The notes: generated by a model not told the origin, from the letters alone. Shown: positions 34,353 to 43,847, counted from the stretch's first letter. The stretch: DNA of 64,000 nucleotides from Streptomyces sp. H27-C3 (GCF_030063415.1 NZ_JASITA010000009.1:88958-152957); one strand, 5' to 3'. Translations and numbers: made by a program.

Positions 34353-34859
34353 ATGAGTGCTGACGTGCACGGAAGTGGGGGAGTGGGCGGCCGCCGGGCT
34401 CCGGAGGGGGAGGCCGGCAGCGGTGGTGTGGACCACGAATTCCTGTCCCTGGAGCGGGAGCTGGCGGTGTTCCTGCGCCGGGCCCGCGCCGCGTCCGGCG
34501 ACATGGCCCGCGAGGTCCATCCCGAGCTGGAGCCCGCCGCGTACGGGCTGCTCGTACGCCTCGACGAGGCCGACCGGCAGCGGGCCACCGAGCTGGCCGC
34601 CTGGTTCGGCGTCGGCAAGGCGACCATGAGCCGGCAGCTGCGCGCGATGGAGGACCTCGGCCTGGTGACCCGCGAGCCCGACCCGGCCGATGGGCGGGCC
34701 TCGCTCGTGGCGCTGACCGACGGGGGGCGCGAGCGCTTCCGCCGGGTACGGGACGCACGCCGAGCGCGGTACGTACGCAAGCTCGCCGACTGGGACCGCC
34801 TGGAGGTCGCCGAACTCGCCCGGCTGTTGCATCAGTTGAACAGCCGGGCCGAGAGCTGA
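34353..34859 (+). CDS. MarR-family transcriptional regulator
   Basis: 168 aa. Winged helix at about residues 50-130: AAYGLLVRLDEADRQRATEL, VGKATMSRQLRAMEDLGLV, REPDPADGRASLVALTDGG. The 25-residue N-terminus is Gly-rich and probably disordered. It is single, with GGGGAAAG upstream of the ATG at 34353. Its target is not evident; the nearest downstream gene converges. Confidence 0.9.
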   Translation: MSADVHGSGGVGGRRAPEGEAGSGGVDHEFLSLERELAVFLRRARAASGDMAREVHPELEPAAYGLLVRLDEADRQRATELAAWFGVGKATMSRQLRAMEDLGLVTREPDPADGRASLVALTDGGRERFRRVRDARRARYVRKLADWDRLEVAELARLLHQLNSRAES

Positions 34860-35001
34860 CGGCGGGGCCGGGCCCTTCGGACGGCCGGGGCGAGGGTGAC
34901 TGCGGCCACCGGGGAGAGGGGCAACCCCCGCACGGCCGCCGGACCCGGAGCTGAGCCCCGCACGGCCGCCGGGCGCGGCCGGACCGGCAGGCGGCGGTCA
35001 C

Positions 35002-35784
35002 TCAGAGCTCCGCGTAGACCACTGCCGCGTCGTCGTGCTTCTTTCCGCGACGCACGACGCCCGGCTCGGCCGCCGCGTCCTCCAGGGCCCGTACGCGGTC
35101 GATCAGGCCCTGCGGGCCCTCCTTGCGCAGCAGGCCCAGGCAGTCGGCCCAGTCGCCCTCGCCGAAGGTCTCGACCCAGCGGCCCGCGCCGTCGCTGAGC
35201 GCCGCCACCGTACGCACCTGCTCACGCGGTCCCGCCCCCGCCACGGCGCGCGCCGCGACCTCGGGATCGGCCGCCGCGGTGAAGAAGCCGCCCGGCGCGT
35301 TGCGCAGGGCGTCGGTCGCGGCGTGCGAGGCGAGCACCTCGGGCGGGACCAGGTCGAGCCGGTCGTCGAGCACCGCGCGGACCGTGCCGTCCGGGGACTC
35401 CAGAAGCAGCGCCGAATCGGACAGCACCAGATGTTCGACCTGGTCCGCACCCCAGCGCGCCATGACCACCGTCGCCTGAGGCGTGCGTGAGTGAGAAAGA
35501 TCACAGGTGTGACGATGGGCGTCCGAGGTGCGCCGGATCGCCTCCGCGAGGATCTCACGGAGGGTCAAATCCCGTCGAGAAGCGGACAAGTGGTGCAGTG
35601 CGCCACCGAGCCGTGCGGTGAACCACGGGACCGAATGCACGCAACCGTCGTCGCCCGCCGGGGGTGTCACCCCGTCCAGCAGTACGAGGGCCCCGCCCTG
35701 ACCGGCGGCGGGCAGGGCGACAGCGACCCAGTCCTCATTGGGGCGTTCGGGATCGCCGGGGGCCGTGGCAAGTTCGATGCGCAT
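35002..35784 (-). CDS. PP2C-like phosphatase-domain protein
   Basis: 260 aa. Opens MRIELATAPGDPERPNEDWV, the PP2C N-terminal pattern (NEDW in place of RxxNED), then ALVLLDGVTPP and TVAALSDGAGRWVE and finally KHDDAAVVYAEL. Several metal-binding Asp of active PP2C enzymes appear to remain (LLDGV, LSDGA, KHDDA). Start at 35784 chosen because the conserved part begins there; a longer frame to 35925 has no support. It may dephosphorylate Ser/Thr targets. Confidence 0.8.
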   Translation of the reverse strand: MRIELATAPGDPERPNEDWVAVALPAAGQGGALVLLDGVTPPAGDDGCVHSVPWFTARLGGALHHLSASRRDLTLREILAEAIRRTSDAHRHTCDLSHSRTPQATVVMARWGADQVEHLVLSDSALLLESPDGTVRAVLDDRLDLVPPEVLASHAATDALRNAPGGFFTAAADPEVAARAVAGAGPREQVRTVAALSDGAGRWVETFGEGDWADCLGLLRKEGPQGLIDRVRALEDAAAEPGVVRRGKKHDDAAVVYAEL

Positions 35785-36137
35785 GGATCCAGTTTGCGGG
35801 AGGCCGGGCGAGGGGCCGGGCGGCGGGCCCGACGTCACCCGCGCGGCCCCGGTCGGCTCGTACCGGCAGCCCGAGGGGTGAATATCGCCCGGAATGAGGG
35901 GCTCCGGGAAGCTGCGGGGGCGCATCTTGCCAAAGCCTGCGCGGAAGTTCCAACCGGCGCCCCGCGCGGCCGTTGAGCGGGACTGTTCGAGACTTGTTCG
36001 CCAACTCCGGAGTGCTGTTCACTCGTTCGGGTGGCGGAGTGGTTGATGCGCGCCTCCCTCCCAAAAGCACTGGAATGGTCTGAAGCCGTTCCTGGGTGGG
36101 GGCGCTCTCTTGTGTGACCAGGCGTCACCTCGGCCAC
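35785..36137. other. Gene-free region before the conservon
   Basis: About 350 bp between the PP2C gene and cvnA that must contain both promoters. No clear operator or terminator stands out. A stretch at 36024-36050 (GTTCGGGTGGCGGAGTGG) resembles the 5' half of a tRNA but lacks a matching 3' half. Confidence 0.4.
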
Positions 36138-39100
36138 ATGGGCAAGACGAGTCGAGCAAGATTGCGAGCACCGGTGCAGAAGAAGCGGCCTCGGGGCGTT
36201 AGCGGTAATGGCGAGCGGACCGAACGCACCGTACGGGTACGCAGTCGGCTTGTTGCCGGCGTGGCCGTCGTCGGCGTCACCGTCCTCGCGGCCGGTGCGC
36301 CCGCCATTTTCCATGCCTCCTCCGAACTCTCGGAGTCCCAGAGCCTGGTCACCCTCGCCGAGCTGAACCGGCAGGCCGTCACCCTCGCCCACTCCCTCTC
36401 CGACGAGCGCGACGACGTCACCGCGTACATCGCGGCCGGGCGCGAAGAGGCTGACGCGGACCAAGGCGACCCGGACCAGGGGGACGAGGGCTCAGGCGCG
36501 GGCGCAGGGGCGGAATCCGGCGCGAACAAGTCCGCCAAGGCCCTCTCGTCCAGCCGCAGCGCGCGCGTCGACCGGCAGCTGGACGAGATAGAGGCCGCGG
36601 CCCCCGCCTCGCTGCGCCGCGACCTCGCCCGCATCCCCGGCATTCGCAGGGACGCCCTCACCGGTGAAGGCACCGCGCTGGAGGCCCACAAGGCGTACAC
36701 CGAGGCGATCCAGAAGCTGCAGGACCTCGCCGAGGAACTCGCCGACAGGACGCCGCCGCGCGCCGCCGAGGCGACCCGCGCGCCCTCCGCGCTCGGCCAG
36801 GCCGTCGAGCAGGCCGCAGCCACCCGGGGGCTGCTGATCGCCGCGCTGTCCGTGCCACGCGAGAACACCGGCAGCCGCGTCGACCCCATCACCGGGCTCC
36901 TGGTGCCGATACAGGAGAGCAAGACCTCCGAGAGCGCCCGTACCCGCAACGCGCTGAGCGCCGCGGCTCAGCAGTCGCGGGTACGTGAACTCGCCGCCCT
37001 CGCCGACTTCGACCAGGCCGCGGGGCCCAAGTCCCGGCAGTCGCTCAAGACCACGGTCACCGGCAGCGAGGTCAGGACGGCCGAGCAGTACCTGGCCCGC
37101 CTCACCGACCAGCCCCAGCTCTCCAACTCGGAGCTCGGCACCGACCGTCGCAAGGCGGAGGCCGCGCTGTCGGCCCGTATCGACCTGATGCGCGGCGTCG
37201 AGTCCTCGCTCGGCTCGGCGCAGGTCCAGCGGCTGGAACTGCTGCGCGACGACGACGTCACCGCGCTGGAGATCCGGATCGCGCTGGCCGGGCTCCTCAT
37301 GATCATCGCGGTCGGCGTCAGCACGGCCGTCGCCCGTACGCTCACCCAGCCGCTGGCCGTACTGCGGCTCGGTGCGGCCCGGCTGGCCGCTGAGCCCGAG
37401 CCGGCGAGCGCCGAAGCCGGGGAGGCCGCCGGCCCCGAGGCCGTCGAGCCGATCCGCTTCACCGGGCGCAACGACGAGTTCGCCCAGGTCGTACGGTCCC
37501 TCAACACGCTGCACGCCAGGCTGGCCGAGACCGGCGCCCGCGCCGAGAAGCTCGCCGCCGACCGCACGCACCTGATCGGCCAGCGCGAGAGCCTCGCCGC
37601 CGACCGCACCGCACTCCAGGGGCAGGCGGCCGAGGCCGCCGCACAGCTGGAGCGGCTGCGGCACACCGTCCACTCCACCTTCGTCAACCTCTCGCTGCGC
37701 ACGCTGGGCGTCGTCGAGCGCCAACTGGGCGTCATCGAGGGCCTGGAGGAGCGCGAGCAGGACCCCGAGCGGCTCTCGACCCTCTTCAAGCTCGACCACA
37801 TGGCGACCGTGATGCGCCGCCACGGCGAGAACCTGCTGGTCCTGGCCGGTACGGAACAGGGACCCGGCCATGCGGGCCCGGTGCCGCTCGTCGATGTACT
37901 GCGCGCCGCCGTCAGCGAGATCGAGCGGTACGAGCGGGTGGCGATCCAGTCGCTGCCGCCGCACTCCCACGTCGCGGGCTTCGCGGCGAACGACCTGAGC
38001 CACCTCCTCGCGGAGCTCCTGGAGAACGCCACGTCCTTCTCGCCGCCGGACTCCAAGGTCCAGTTCTCCGGCTGGCTGCTGGAGAACGGCGAGGTCATGC
38101 TCTCCGTCCAGGACGAGGGCATCGGCATGCCGGAGGCCCGGATCGCCGAGCTGAACGCGCGCCTCACCGAACCGACTTCGTACGAGCCCGGGGAAGGCAC
38201 CGACGGCGGGATCGGCCTGCACGTGGCCGCGCTGCTGGCCGCGCGGCACGGCGTACAGGTACGGCTGCGGGAGCAGAAGCAGGGCGGGGTCGCCGCTGTG
38301 GTCGTACTGCCCGGTGCGCTGCTCCCCACCGCACCGTCGGTGGCCGCGCCGCCGAGCGTGACGGTCGCGGGGGACGCGCCGGCGCTGAACCTGCCGGGCT
38401 CGGTCGCGGAGGCGAACTCCAACGCACTGCCGGGGCGTTCGGCGACGCCGGGCACTCCGGCGGCGCCCGAGGCCGTGGACGAGGACCCGCTGGTCACAGC
38501 GGCGGAGCGGACGCTCCGCGAGGTGGCGGCGGTGCGACTGGCCGAGGAGGGGAGCGTGACCGACTCCGCTCCGGTGCGCCAGGGCTCGGATACGACGGAC
38601 GCGCCGAAGTCGTCCGAGATCGACCCGGGTCCCGAGCCGGTGCACGAGAACACGGACCTTGAGCTGGATGCCCGCACCCGGGGCGAGCGTGCCGCGGCGG
38701 CGGCCTTCGATCCGTACGCCATCGGGCCCGACACGCACGAGCGTGTCCGTGACGGAAACGTCCCGCAGGACGAGCCATTGGCCGACGAAGGCCCGGCTGA
38801 TGACCCGCTGGCCGATGAGCCGCTGATCGACGAACCGACCTGGACCATGCGGCTCCCGAAGGTGCCCACCGAGGCCGCTGAGGCCGCTGAGCCCGCCGTG
38901 CCGACGGTGATCGAGAGCACGCCCGCGGAGCCTCACTCCGCGGGCTTCGAGGCCGAAGTACCCTCGTCCGCATCTGCCTCTGCGTCTGCGTCCGTACAGG
39001 AATCGGCCACGGATACGGATGCAGGCGCTGACGCGTCCGCCCCCACCCCGTGGGAGCGGGTCACCGACAAGGGGCTTCCCAAGCGGACCCCCAAGGTGCT

Positions 39101-39293
39101 CCAGTCCGGCGCCGCGGAGCCCGCGGCCCGCACCGGCAGCGTCGACGCGGACGCCCTGCGGCGGCGTCTCGGTGGCTTCCAGCAGGGTGCCAACGAGGGC
39201 CGGCGCGACGTAGAAGCAGAGATCTCAAGCAGTTCAACCAACGGGGACCGTACTGAGACCGAGGGGGACACCGTTGAGGAGGCCCGTAGTTGA
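36138..39293 (+). CDS. cvnA: Conservon sensor kinase-like protein CvnA
   Basis: 1051 aa (1065 from GTG 36096). Membrane helix at residues ~35-60 (LVAGVAVVGVTVLAAGAPAI), an extracellular helical sensor of nitrate/nitrite-sensor type, a second membrane helix (LAGLLMIIAVGVSTAVA), HAMP, a dimerisation region without a clear phospho-His, and a HATPase with ELLENATSFSPP and DEGIGMPE. The last ~330 residues are Pro/Glu/Asp/Ala-rich and probably disordered. CvnA proteins sit at the membrane and work with CvnB-D, a G-protein-like complex. The stop overlaps the TTG start of cvnB. Confidence 0.92.
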   Translation: MGKTSRARLRAPVQKKRPRGVSGNGERTERTVRVRSRLVAGVAVVGVTVLAAGAPAIFHASSELSESQSLVTLAELNRQAVTLAHSLSDERDDVTAYIAAGREEADADQGDPDQGDEGSGAGAGAESGANKSAKALSSSRSARVDRQLDEIEAAAPASLRRDLARIPGIRRDALTGEGTALEAHKAYTEAIQKLQDLAEELADRTPPRAAEATRAPSALGQAVEQAAATRGLLIAALSVPRENTGSRVDPITGLLVPIQESKTSESARTRNALSAAAQQSRVRELAALADFDQAAGPKSRQSLKTTVTGSEVRTAEQYLARLTDQPQLSNSELGTDRRKAEAALSARIDLMRGVESSLGSAQVQRLELLRDDDVTALEIRIALAGLLMIIAVGVSTAVARTLTQPLAVLRLGAARLAAEPEPASAEAGEAAGPEAVEPIRFTGRNDEFAQVVRSLNTLHARLAETGARAEKLAADRTHLIGQRESLAADRTALQGQAAEAAAQLERLRHTVHSTFVNLSLRTLGVVERQLGVIEGLEEREQDPERLSTLFKLDHMATVMRRHGENLLVLAGTEQGPGHAGPVPLVDVLRAAVSEIERYERVAIQSLPPHSHVAGFAANDLSHLLAELLENATSFSPPDSKVQFSGWLLENGEVMLSVQDEGIGMPEARIAELNARLTEPTSYEPGEGTDGGIGLHVAALLAARHGVQVRLREQKQGGVAAVVVLPGALLPTAPSVAAPPSVTVAGDAPALNLPGSVAEANSNALPGRSATPGTPAAPEAVDEDPLVTAAERTLREVAAVRLAEEGSVTDSAPVRQGSDTTDAPKSSEIDPGPEPVHENTDLELDARTRGERAAAAAFDPYAIGPDTHERVRDGNVPQDEPLADEGPADDPLADEPLIDEPTWTMRLPKVPTEAAEAAEPAVPTVIESTPAEPHSAGFEAEVPSSASASASASVQESATDTDAGADASAPTPWERVTDKGLPKRTPKVLQSGAAEPAARTGSVDADALRRRLGGFQQGANEGRRDVEAEISSSSTNGDRTETEGDTVEEARS

Positions 39294-39775
39294 CTGCATC
39301 GAGCACATTCGGACTGAGCAGCGAAGCCCGTAATCTCCACTGGCTGTTGAGCAATCTCGTGGAGGAGGTGCCGGGTCTCCTCTCGGTCGCCGTCGTGTCC
39401 TCCGACGGGCTGCTGCTCCTGTCCTCGGACCCGGAGCGGGCCGTCGGCCCTGCCGCCGCGTTCGCCCGGCAGGACGGCCCCAAGGGGTCGAGCGCGGACC
39501 TGGCCACCATCGTCTCCGGCCTCGCCAGCCTCACCCAGGGCGCCGCGAAGCTGATGGACGGCGGGGGCGTCAAGCAGACGATGATCTCGATGGCCGACGG
39601 CAGCGTATTCGTCATGTCGATCAGTGACGGCTCGCTGCTCGGCGTCCATGCCACGCCCGACTGCGACATGAGCGTCGTGGCGTACCACATGGCGCTCTTC
39701 GTCGGCCGCGCCGGTCACGTCCTCACCCCCGAACTCCGCAGCGAGCTGCGCAAATCGATGGAGAGCGCCCTGTGA
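39290..39775 (+). CDS. cvnB: Conservon Roadblock/LC7 protein CvnB
   Basis: 161 aa Roadblock/LC7 domain (LHWLLSNLVEEVPGLLSVAV, LGVHATPDCDMSVVAYHMAL), expected to regulate the GTPase CvnD, as MglB does for MglA. TTG start at 39290 overlaps the cvnA stop (TTGA), and its own stop overlaps cvnC (GTGA). Such tight coupling suggests fixed stoichiometry of the complex. Confidence 0.94.
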   Translation: MTASSTFGLSSEARNLHWLLSNLVEEVPGLLSVAVVSSDGLLLLSSDPERAVGPAAAFARQDGPKGSSADLATIVSGLASLTQGAAKLMDGGGVKQTMISMADGSVFVMSISDGSLLGVHATPDCDMSVVAYHMALFVGRAGHVLTPELRSELRKSMESAL

Positions 39776-40176
39776 CGACGTCACACACCGTCAAACTCCC
39801 GGTACGGGGCGAGGGCCGTCGGCCCGCCCGCGTACGCCCGTACTCGCTCACCGGCGGCCGTACCCGCTTCACGCACGTGCTGCTCGTCGAGACCTTCGTG
39901 GCCGCACTCGAAGGGCCCGAGGACCGGCGCGAGCTCACCGGCGGCGGCCTGCAGCGCGTCATGCCGGAGATGCGGGCCATCGTCGAGCTGTGCCGCCGGA
40001 TGCGCACCGTCGCGGAGATCTCCGCGCTGCTGAAGATGCCGCTCGGCGTGGTGCGCGTGCTGCTCAGCGACTTGGCCGACCAAGGAAAGATCCGTGTGTA
40101 CGGGACCGGGCACGGCACCGGCCAGCCCGACCGCGCGCTGCTAGAAAGGGTGATGAGTGGACTCCGTCGTCTCTGA
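39772..40176 (+). CDS. cvnC: Conservon DUF742 protein CvnC
   Basis: 134 aa DUF742 protein: VRPYSLTGGRTRFTHVLLVE near the start and ISALLKMPLGVVRVLLSDLA, a winged-helix-like region, near the end. Only found in conservons; thought to be part of the membrane-associated complex. The GTG start overlaps the cvnB stop and its end overlaps cvnD by 20 bp. Confidence 0.94.
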   Translation: MTTSHTVKLPVRGEGRRPARVRPYSLTGGRTRFTHVLLVETFVAALEGPEDRRELTGGGLQRVMPEMRAIVELCRRMRTVAEISALLKMPLGVVRVLLSDLADQGKIRVYGTGHGTGQPDRALLERVMSGLRRL

Positions 40177-40819
40177 CGTCCCTGCCGTCTCCGAGACACC
40201 GTCCATACCGGTGCAGCCGCTGCCGCCCCAGGCGGAGGACGGCGCCCGGGACTGGCAGACCGACCGCACCCGGGCCCCCATCGCCACGAAGATCGTGGTC
40301 GCGGGCGGCTTCGGCGTCGGCAAGACCACCTTCGTCAAGGCGGTCTCCGAGATCACCCCGCTGGAGACCGAGGCGGTGATGACCACCGCCGGCGAGGAGA
40401 TCGACGACCTCTCCGCGACGCCGGACAAGCTCACCACCACCGTCGCGATGGACTTCGGCCGCGTCACCCTGGCCGACGATCTCGTGCTGTACGTCTTCGG
40501 GACGCCGGGTCAGCAGCGCTTCTGGTTCATGTGGGACGACCTGGTACGGGGTGCGATAGGCGCCGTCGTCATGGCGGACACACGGCGGCTCTCGGACTGC
40601 TTCCCCGCCCTCGACTACTTCGAGAGCTGCGGGCTGCCGTACATCGTCGCTGTGAACCATTTCGAAGGCACACCGGGGTACGAGGTCGACGACGTGCGGG
40701 AGGCCCTGACGGTGCCGTCGCACATACCGGTGGTGATCATGGACGCGCGCAACCGGATCAAGGTCGTCGAGTCACTGCTGGCCCTGGTCGGCCACGCGCT
40801 TGCCGCCAGCCCCGAGTAA
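40157..40819 (+). CDS. cvnD: Conservon GTPase CvnD
   Basis: 220 aa small GTPase of the MglA/Ras-like type. G1 loop GGFGVGKTTFVKAV near residue 50, switch region with TPGQQRFWFMWDDL, and a G4-like VNHFEG in place of NKxD. GTG start at 40157 inside the end of cvnC, with AAAGGG upstream. Likely cycles between GDP and GTP under control of CvnB. Confidence 0.94.
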   Translation: MDSVVSDVPAVSETPSIPVQPLPPQAEDGARDWQTDRTRAPIATKIVVAGGFGVGKTTFVKAVSEITPLETEAVMTTAGEEIDDLSATPDKLTTTVAMDFGRVTLADDLVLYVFGTPGQQRFWFMWDDLVRGAIGAVVMADTRRLSDCFPALDYFESCGLPYIVAVNHFEGTPGYEVDDVREALTVPSHIPVVIMDARNRIKVVESLLALVGHALAASPE

Positions 40820-40898
40820 CCACCCGCCATTCGCGAAACGCAGTACGCAAAACGCAGTACGTCACACGCAGCAGGTCACACGTAACGGAGAACCCGCC

Positions 40899-42149
40899 AT
40901 GCGGAAGATACTCATAGTCGGAGCCGGCCAGTCCGGGCTTCAGCTCGCCCTCGGGCTCCAGTCCCGCGGGTACGAGGTCACCCTGATGTCCAACCGCACG
41001 GCGGACGAGATCAGGACCGGCCGGGTCATGTCGACGCAGTGCATGTTCGACACCGCGCTCCAGCACGAGCGCGACCTCCAGATCAACTTCTGGGAGTCGC
41101 AGGCCCCCCTCATAGAGGGCGTCGGCGTCTCGGTGGCCGCGCCGGACTCCTCGCGTGCCGTCGACTGGGTCGGCAAGCTGGACGGTTACGCCCAGTCCGT
41201 GGACCAGCGCGTGAAGATGGCGGGCTGGATGGACACGTTCGCGCAGCGCGGCGGACAGTTGGTCATCCACGGCGCGGCCGTTTCCGACCTGGACTTCTTC
41301 TCCCGTACGTACGACCTGGTCATGGTGTCGGCGGGCAAGGGCGAGCTGGTCTCCATGTTCGGTCGGGACGCGTCGCGTTCCCCGTACGACGCTCCGCAGC
41401 GCGCACTCGCCGTGGCGTACGTGCACGGGCTCGGCCCGCGCCCGGAGCACCCGGAGTTCGACGCGGTGCGCTGCAACCTGGTGCCGGGGGTCGGCGAGCT
41501 GTTCGTGATGCCCACCCTCACCACGTCGGGCCGGGCTGACATTCTCTTCTGGGAGGGCGTCCCCGGCGGCCCCGTCGACGCGTTCAAGGGCGTCAAGAAC
41601 CCCTCGGAGCACCTCGCGCTCACGCTGGAGCTCATGGAACAGTTCCTCCCGTGGGAGTACGCGCGCGCCACGAAGGTCGAACTGACCGATGCCAACGGGA
41701 CACTGGCCGGCCGGTACGCCCCGACGGTCCGCAACCCCGTCGGCCGGCTGCCGGGCGGCGGCCTGGTGCTCGGCGTCGCCGATGTGGTGGTCGCGAACGA
41801 CCCGGTCACCGGGCAGGGCTCCAACTCGGCTGCCAAGTGCGCCGCGTCGTACCTCGACTCGATCGTCTCGCACGGGGACGGCGCGTTCGACGAGTCCTGG
41901 ATGCAGACCACGTTCGACCGCTACTGGGACAAGGCCCAGCACGTCACCAAGTGGACGAACGCCATGCTGGGCGTTCCGCCGGAGCACGTGCTGAACCTGA
42001 TCGGCGCGGCGGGCCAGTTGCCGCCGGTCGCGGACCGCTTCGCGAACGGCTTCAACGACCCCTCGGACTTCGAGAACTTCTTCTACGAGCCGGACAGGAC
42101 GAACGCGTACCTGAAGGAGGCGACGGAGGCCTTGACCCCCCGTTCCTGA
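40899..42149 (+). CDS. Styrene/indole monooxygenase-like FAD protein
   Basis: 416 aa. An FAD-binding dinucleotide fold opens the protein (KILIVGAGQSGLQLALGLQS), and VADVVVANDPVTGQGSNSAA is the FAD-binding GD-like motif of the StyA group. These enzymes add one oxygen to aromatic or indolic substrates, using FADH2 from a separate reductase, which is not present here. It starts 79 bp after cvnD with GGAG upstream. Conservons often end with a cytochrome P450; here the oxidase partner may be replaced by this flavoprotein. Substrate unknown. Confidence 0.85.
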   Translation: MRKILIVGAGQSGLQLALGLQSRGYEVTLMSNRTADEIRTGRVMSTQCMFDTALQHERDLQINFWESQAPLIEGVGVSVAAPDSSRAVDWVGKLDGYAQSVDQRVKMAGWMDTFAQRGGQLVIHGAAVSDLDFFSRTYDLVMVSAGKGELVSMFGRDASRSPYDAPQRALAVAYVHGLGPRPEHPEFDAVRCNLVPGVGELFVMPTLTTSGRADILFWEGVPGGPVDAFKGVKNPSEHLALTLELMEQFLPWEYARATKVELTDANGTLAGRYAPTVRNPVGRLPGGGLVLGVADVVVANDPVTGQGSNSAAKCAASYLDSIVSHGDGAFDESWMQTTFDRYWDKAQHVTKWTNAMLGVPPEHVLNLIGAAGQLPPVADRFANGFNDPSDFENFFYEPDRTNAYLKEATEALTPRS

Positions 42150-42160
42150 CTGATGGCTAT

Positions 42161-42191
42161 CGGGCGGGCCCAGGTCACTTGGGCCCGCCCG
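42161..42191 (+). terminator. Terminator after the conservon operon
   Basis: Perfect 12-bp stem CGGGCGGGCCCA (42161-42172) with its complement at 42180-42191, loop GGTCACT. It lies 12 bp after the flavoprotein stop. Confidence 0.9.
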
Positions 42192-42273
42192 GCTCATTTC
42201 AGCCGGTCCGGCAGGCCACGCGCGCCCGGGCCGCTTCGGGAATCCCCGCGTGCCTGGCCCACCCCGTCCCTCT

Positions 42274-42317
42274 CAGCCCGTCCGGCGTTCGAGGGTCGGG
42301 GTCCGGGGCGGAGCCCC
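42274..42317. repeat. Copy of a scattered Streptomyces intergenic repeat
   Basis: CAGCCCGTCCGGCGTTCGAG (42274-42293) followed by GGGGTCCGGGGCGGAGCCCC (42298-42317). This two-part motif is frequent between genes in Streptomyces genomes, from memory. Here it is degenerate. The second part can fold into a short hairpin. It lies in the 180-bp gap between converging genes. Confidence 0.6.
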
Positions 42318-42373
42318 GTCACGTGGCGGCAGCCGCACCATGTCAGCAGCGGGAAGGGGCGGGTAGGGGAATG

Positions 42374-43741
42374 TCACGCCCCCGGCGCCCCCACCTCCCC
42401 GTACCCCGCGTCAGACCCGCCACCGACGGCTTCCCGAGGCAGCGCCGGCGGCGCATAGGCGCCCGCGTCGAGCGACTTCATCAGCGGATCCGGCCGCACC
42501 GCGCCGAGCAGTGGATTCGACGCGATCGGCGAGACCTTGACGCGCGTATCCGGCCGCGGGGCCTGCACCACCATCCCCTTGCCGAGGTAGATCGCCACAT
42601 GAGTGGCCTTGGGGAAGTAGATCACCAGGTCCCCCGGCCGCAGCGCCCGCAACGACACCTTCGGCAGCTGCCGCCACTGCTCCTGACTGGTCCGCGGAAT
42701 GGTGCGCCCCGCATGCGCCCACGCCTGCGAGGTGAGCCCCGAGCAGTCGAAGGACGCAGGCCCCTCCGCGCCCCACACATACGGCTTGCCGAGCTGCCGT
42801 ACGGCGTACTCCACCGCCTCGCCGCCCTGCTTGGACGGTGGCCTGGCCGTCGCCGCCGCGCTGCCCAGCGCGCCCGAGGTGACCAGCTCCCGCTGCGCCG
42901 CACCCGTGCTCCGCGTCTCCAGCACCGCCAGGTCCGCGAGTTGGTCCTCGGTCAGCGAGGCGAGCAGCGCCTCGACCTTCTTGAGCCGCACGCCCACCGC
43001 GTCGCGCTGTTCCTTCTGCTTCTTGGCGAGTGCCTGCTGCACGCCGAGCGCGCGGCGCTCGGTCCGCGCCAGCTCGACGGCCCGCTTCTCGCCGCTCTCC
43101 AACCGGGAGATCGTCGCGGCCCGGTCGTCGGCCGCCCGCTGGAGCACATGCCCCTGGTGCAGGGCGTACTGCGGGTCCTTGGCCAGCAACAGCCGTAGAT
43201 AGGGCGAGAGTTCGGTGCGCCCCTGGTACTGCTCGCGCGCCAGCCGGCCCGCCGTGCCCCGGCTCCCGGCCAGGGTGAACCGGAGCTTGGACAGTCCCGA
43301 GGTCACCTTCTTGACCTCGCGCCGCTGCTCCTTGACCGCCTGGTCGGTCGCCTTGTACGTCTCGCCGGCCTCCTCGGCCTGCTGGTACAGCCGCCGGAGT
43401 TCCGTCAGCAACTCGGCGACGCTCCTGGACCCGTCGAGCGGGTCGGACCGGTCCGCGGTGTCGGACGCGGCGGGAGCGGCGGGCACACCGAAGGCGTCGG
43501 AAGCGGCGGAAGGGCCGGGCGCATCGCCGACACCCGGTCCATCGGATACGCCAGGCACATCAGACTCACCCGGCGCATCGGACCCACCCGGTACGTCCTC
43601 ACCCGGCACCACTTCCCCCGGCACACCGGGCACCGGCTCCAGGGGGGCCGCGACCGCGACGGTCGCGGCGGGCACCACCGCGAACACCGTGGCCGCCGCC
43701 AGCGCCACCGTCCGTACGGACTGGGAGAGCCTTCCTGGCAC
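42374..43741 (-). CDS. Secreted NlpC/P60 cell-wall endopeptidase
   Basis: 455 aa peptidoglycan hydrolase. Signal peptide at the N-terminus (VRTVALAAATVFAVVPAATV, ending near AVAAP), a Pro/Gly/Asp-rich linker, a long coiled coil (about residues 115-290, e.g. EEAGETYKATDQAVKEQRRE), and a C-terminal NlpC/P60 domain with catalytic Cys in FDCSGLTSQAWAHAG and His in KATHVAIYLGKGM. The coiled coil may regulate the enzyme or bind an FtsEX-like partner. GTG at 43741 is chosen, because GGAGG lies 8-12 bp upstream. Confidence 0.92.
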   Translation of the reverse strand: MPGRLSQSVRTVALAAATVFAVVPAATVAVAAPLEPVPGVPGEVVPGEDVPGGSDAPGESDVPGVSDGPGVGDAPGPSAASDAFGVPAAPAASDTADRSDPLDGSRSVAELLTELRRLYQQAEEAGETYKATDQAVKEQRREVKKVTSGLSKLRFTLAGSRGTAGRLAREQYQGRTELSPYLRLLLAKDPQYALHQGHVLQRAADDRAATISRLESGEKRAVELARTERRALGVQQALAKKQKEQRDAVGVRLKKVEALLASLTEDQLADLAVLETRSTGAAQRELVTSGALGSAAATARPPSKQGGEAVEYAVRQLGKPYVWGAEGPASFDCSGLTSQAWAHAGRTIPRTSQEQWRQLPKVSLRALRPGDLVIYFPKATHVAIYLGKGMVVQAPRPDTRVKVSPIASNPLLGAVRPDPLMKSLDAGAYAPPALPREAVGGGSDAGYGEVGAPGA

Positions 43742-43804
43742 GTCATCACCTCCGGTTGCGGGCCGGACAGTCCGGCTCACGGCGATGATGCGCCGACGAT
43801 GACG

Positions 43805-43847
43805 GGGTGACCTGGTGAGTGGGCGGGTTGGGGCAACCAGGTCACCC
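43805..43847. terminator. Hairpin between the kinase-like and NlpC genes
   Basis: GGGTGACCTGGT (43805-43816) pairs perfectly with ACCAGGTCACCC (43836-43847). Placed between two genes on the minus strand, 64 bp upstream of the NlpC start, it may terminate the kinase-like transcript or act as an operator for NlpC. Confidence 0.6.

Noticed and set aside
36024..36070. tRNA-like 5' half (GTTCGGGTGGCGGAGTGG...)
   Set aside because: No anticodon stem forms and no TTCGAAT arm follows, so it is not a tRNA gene.
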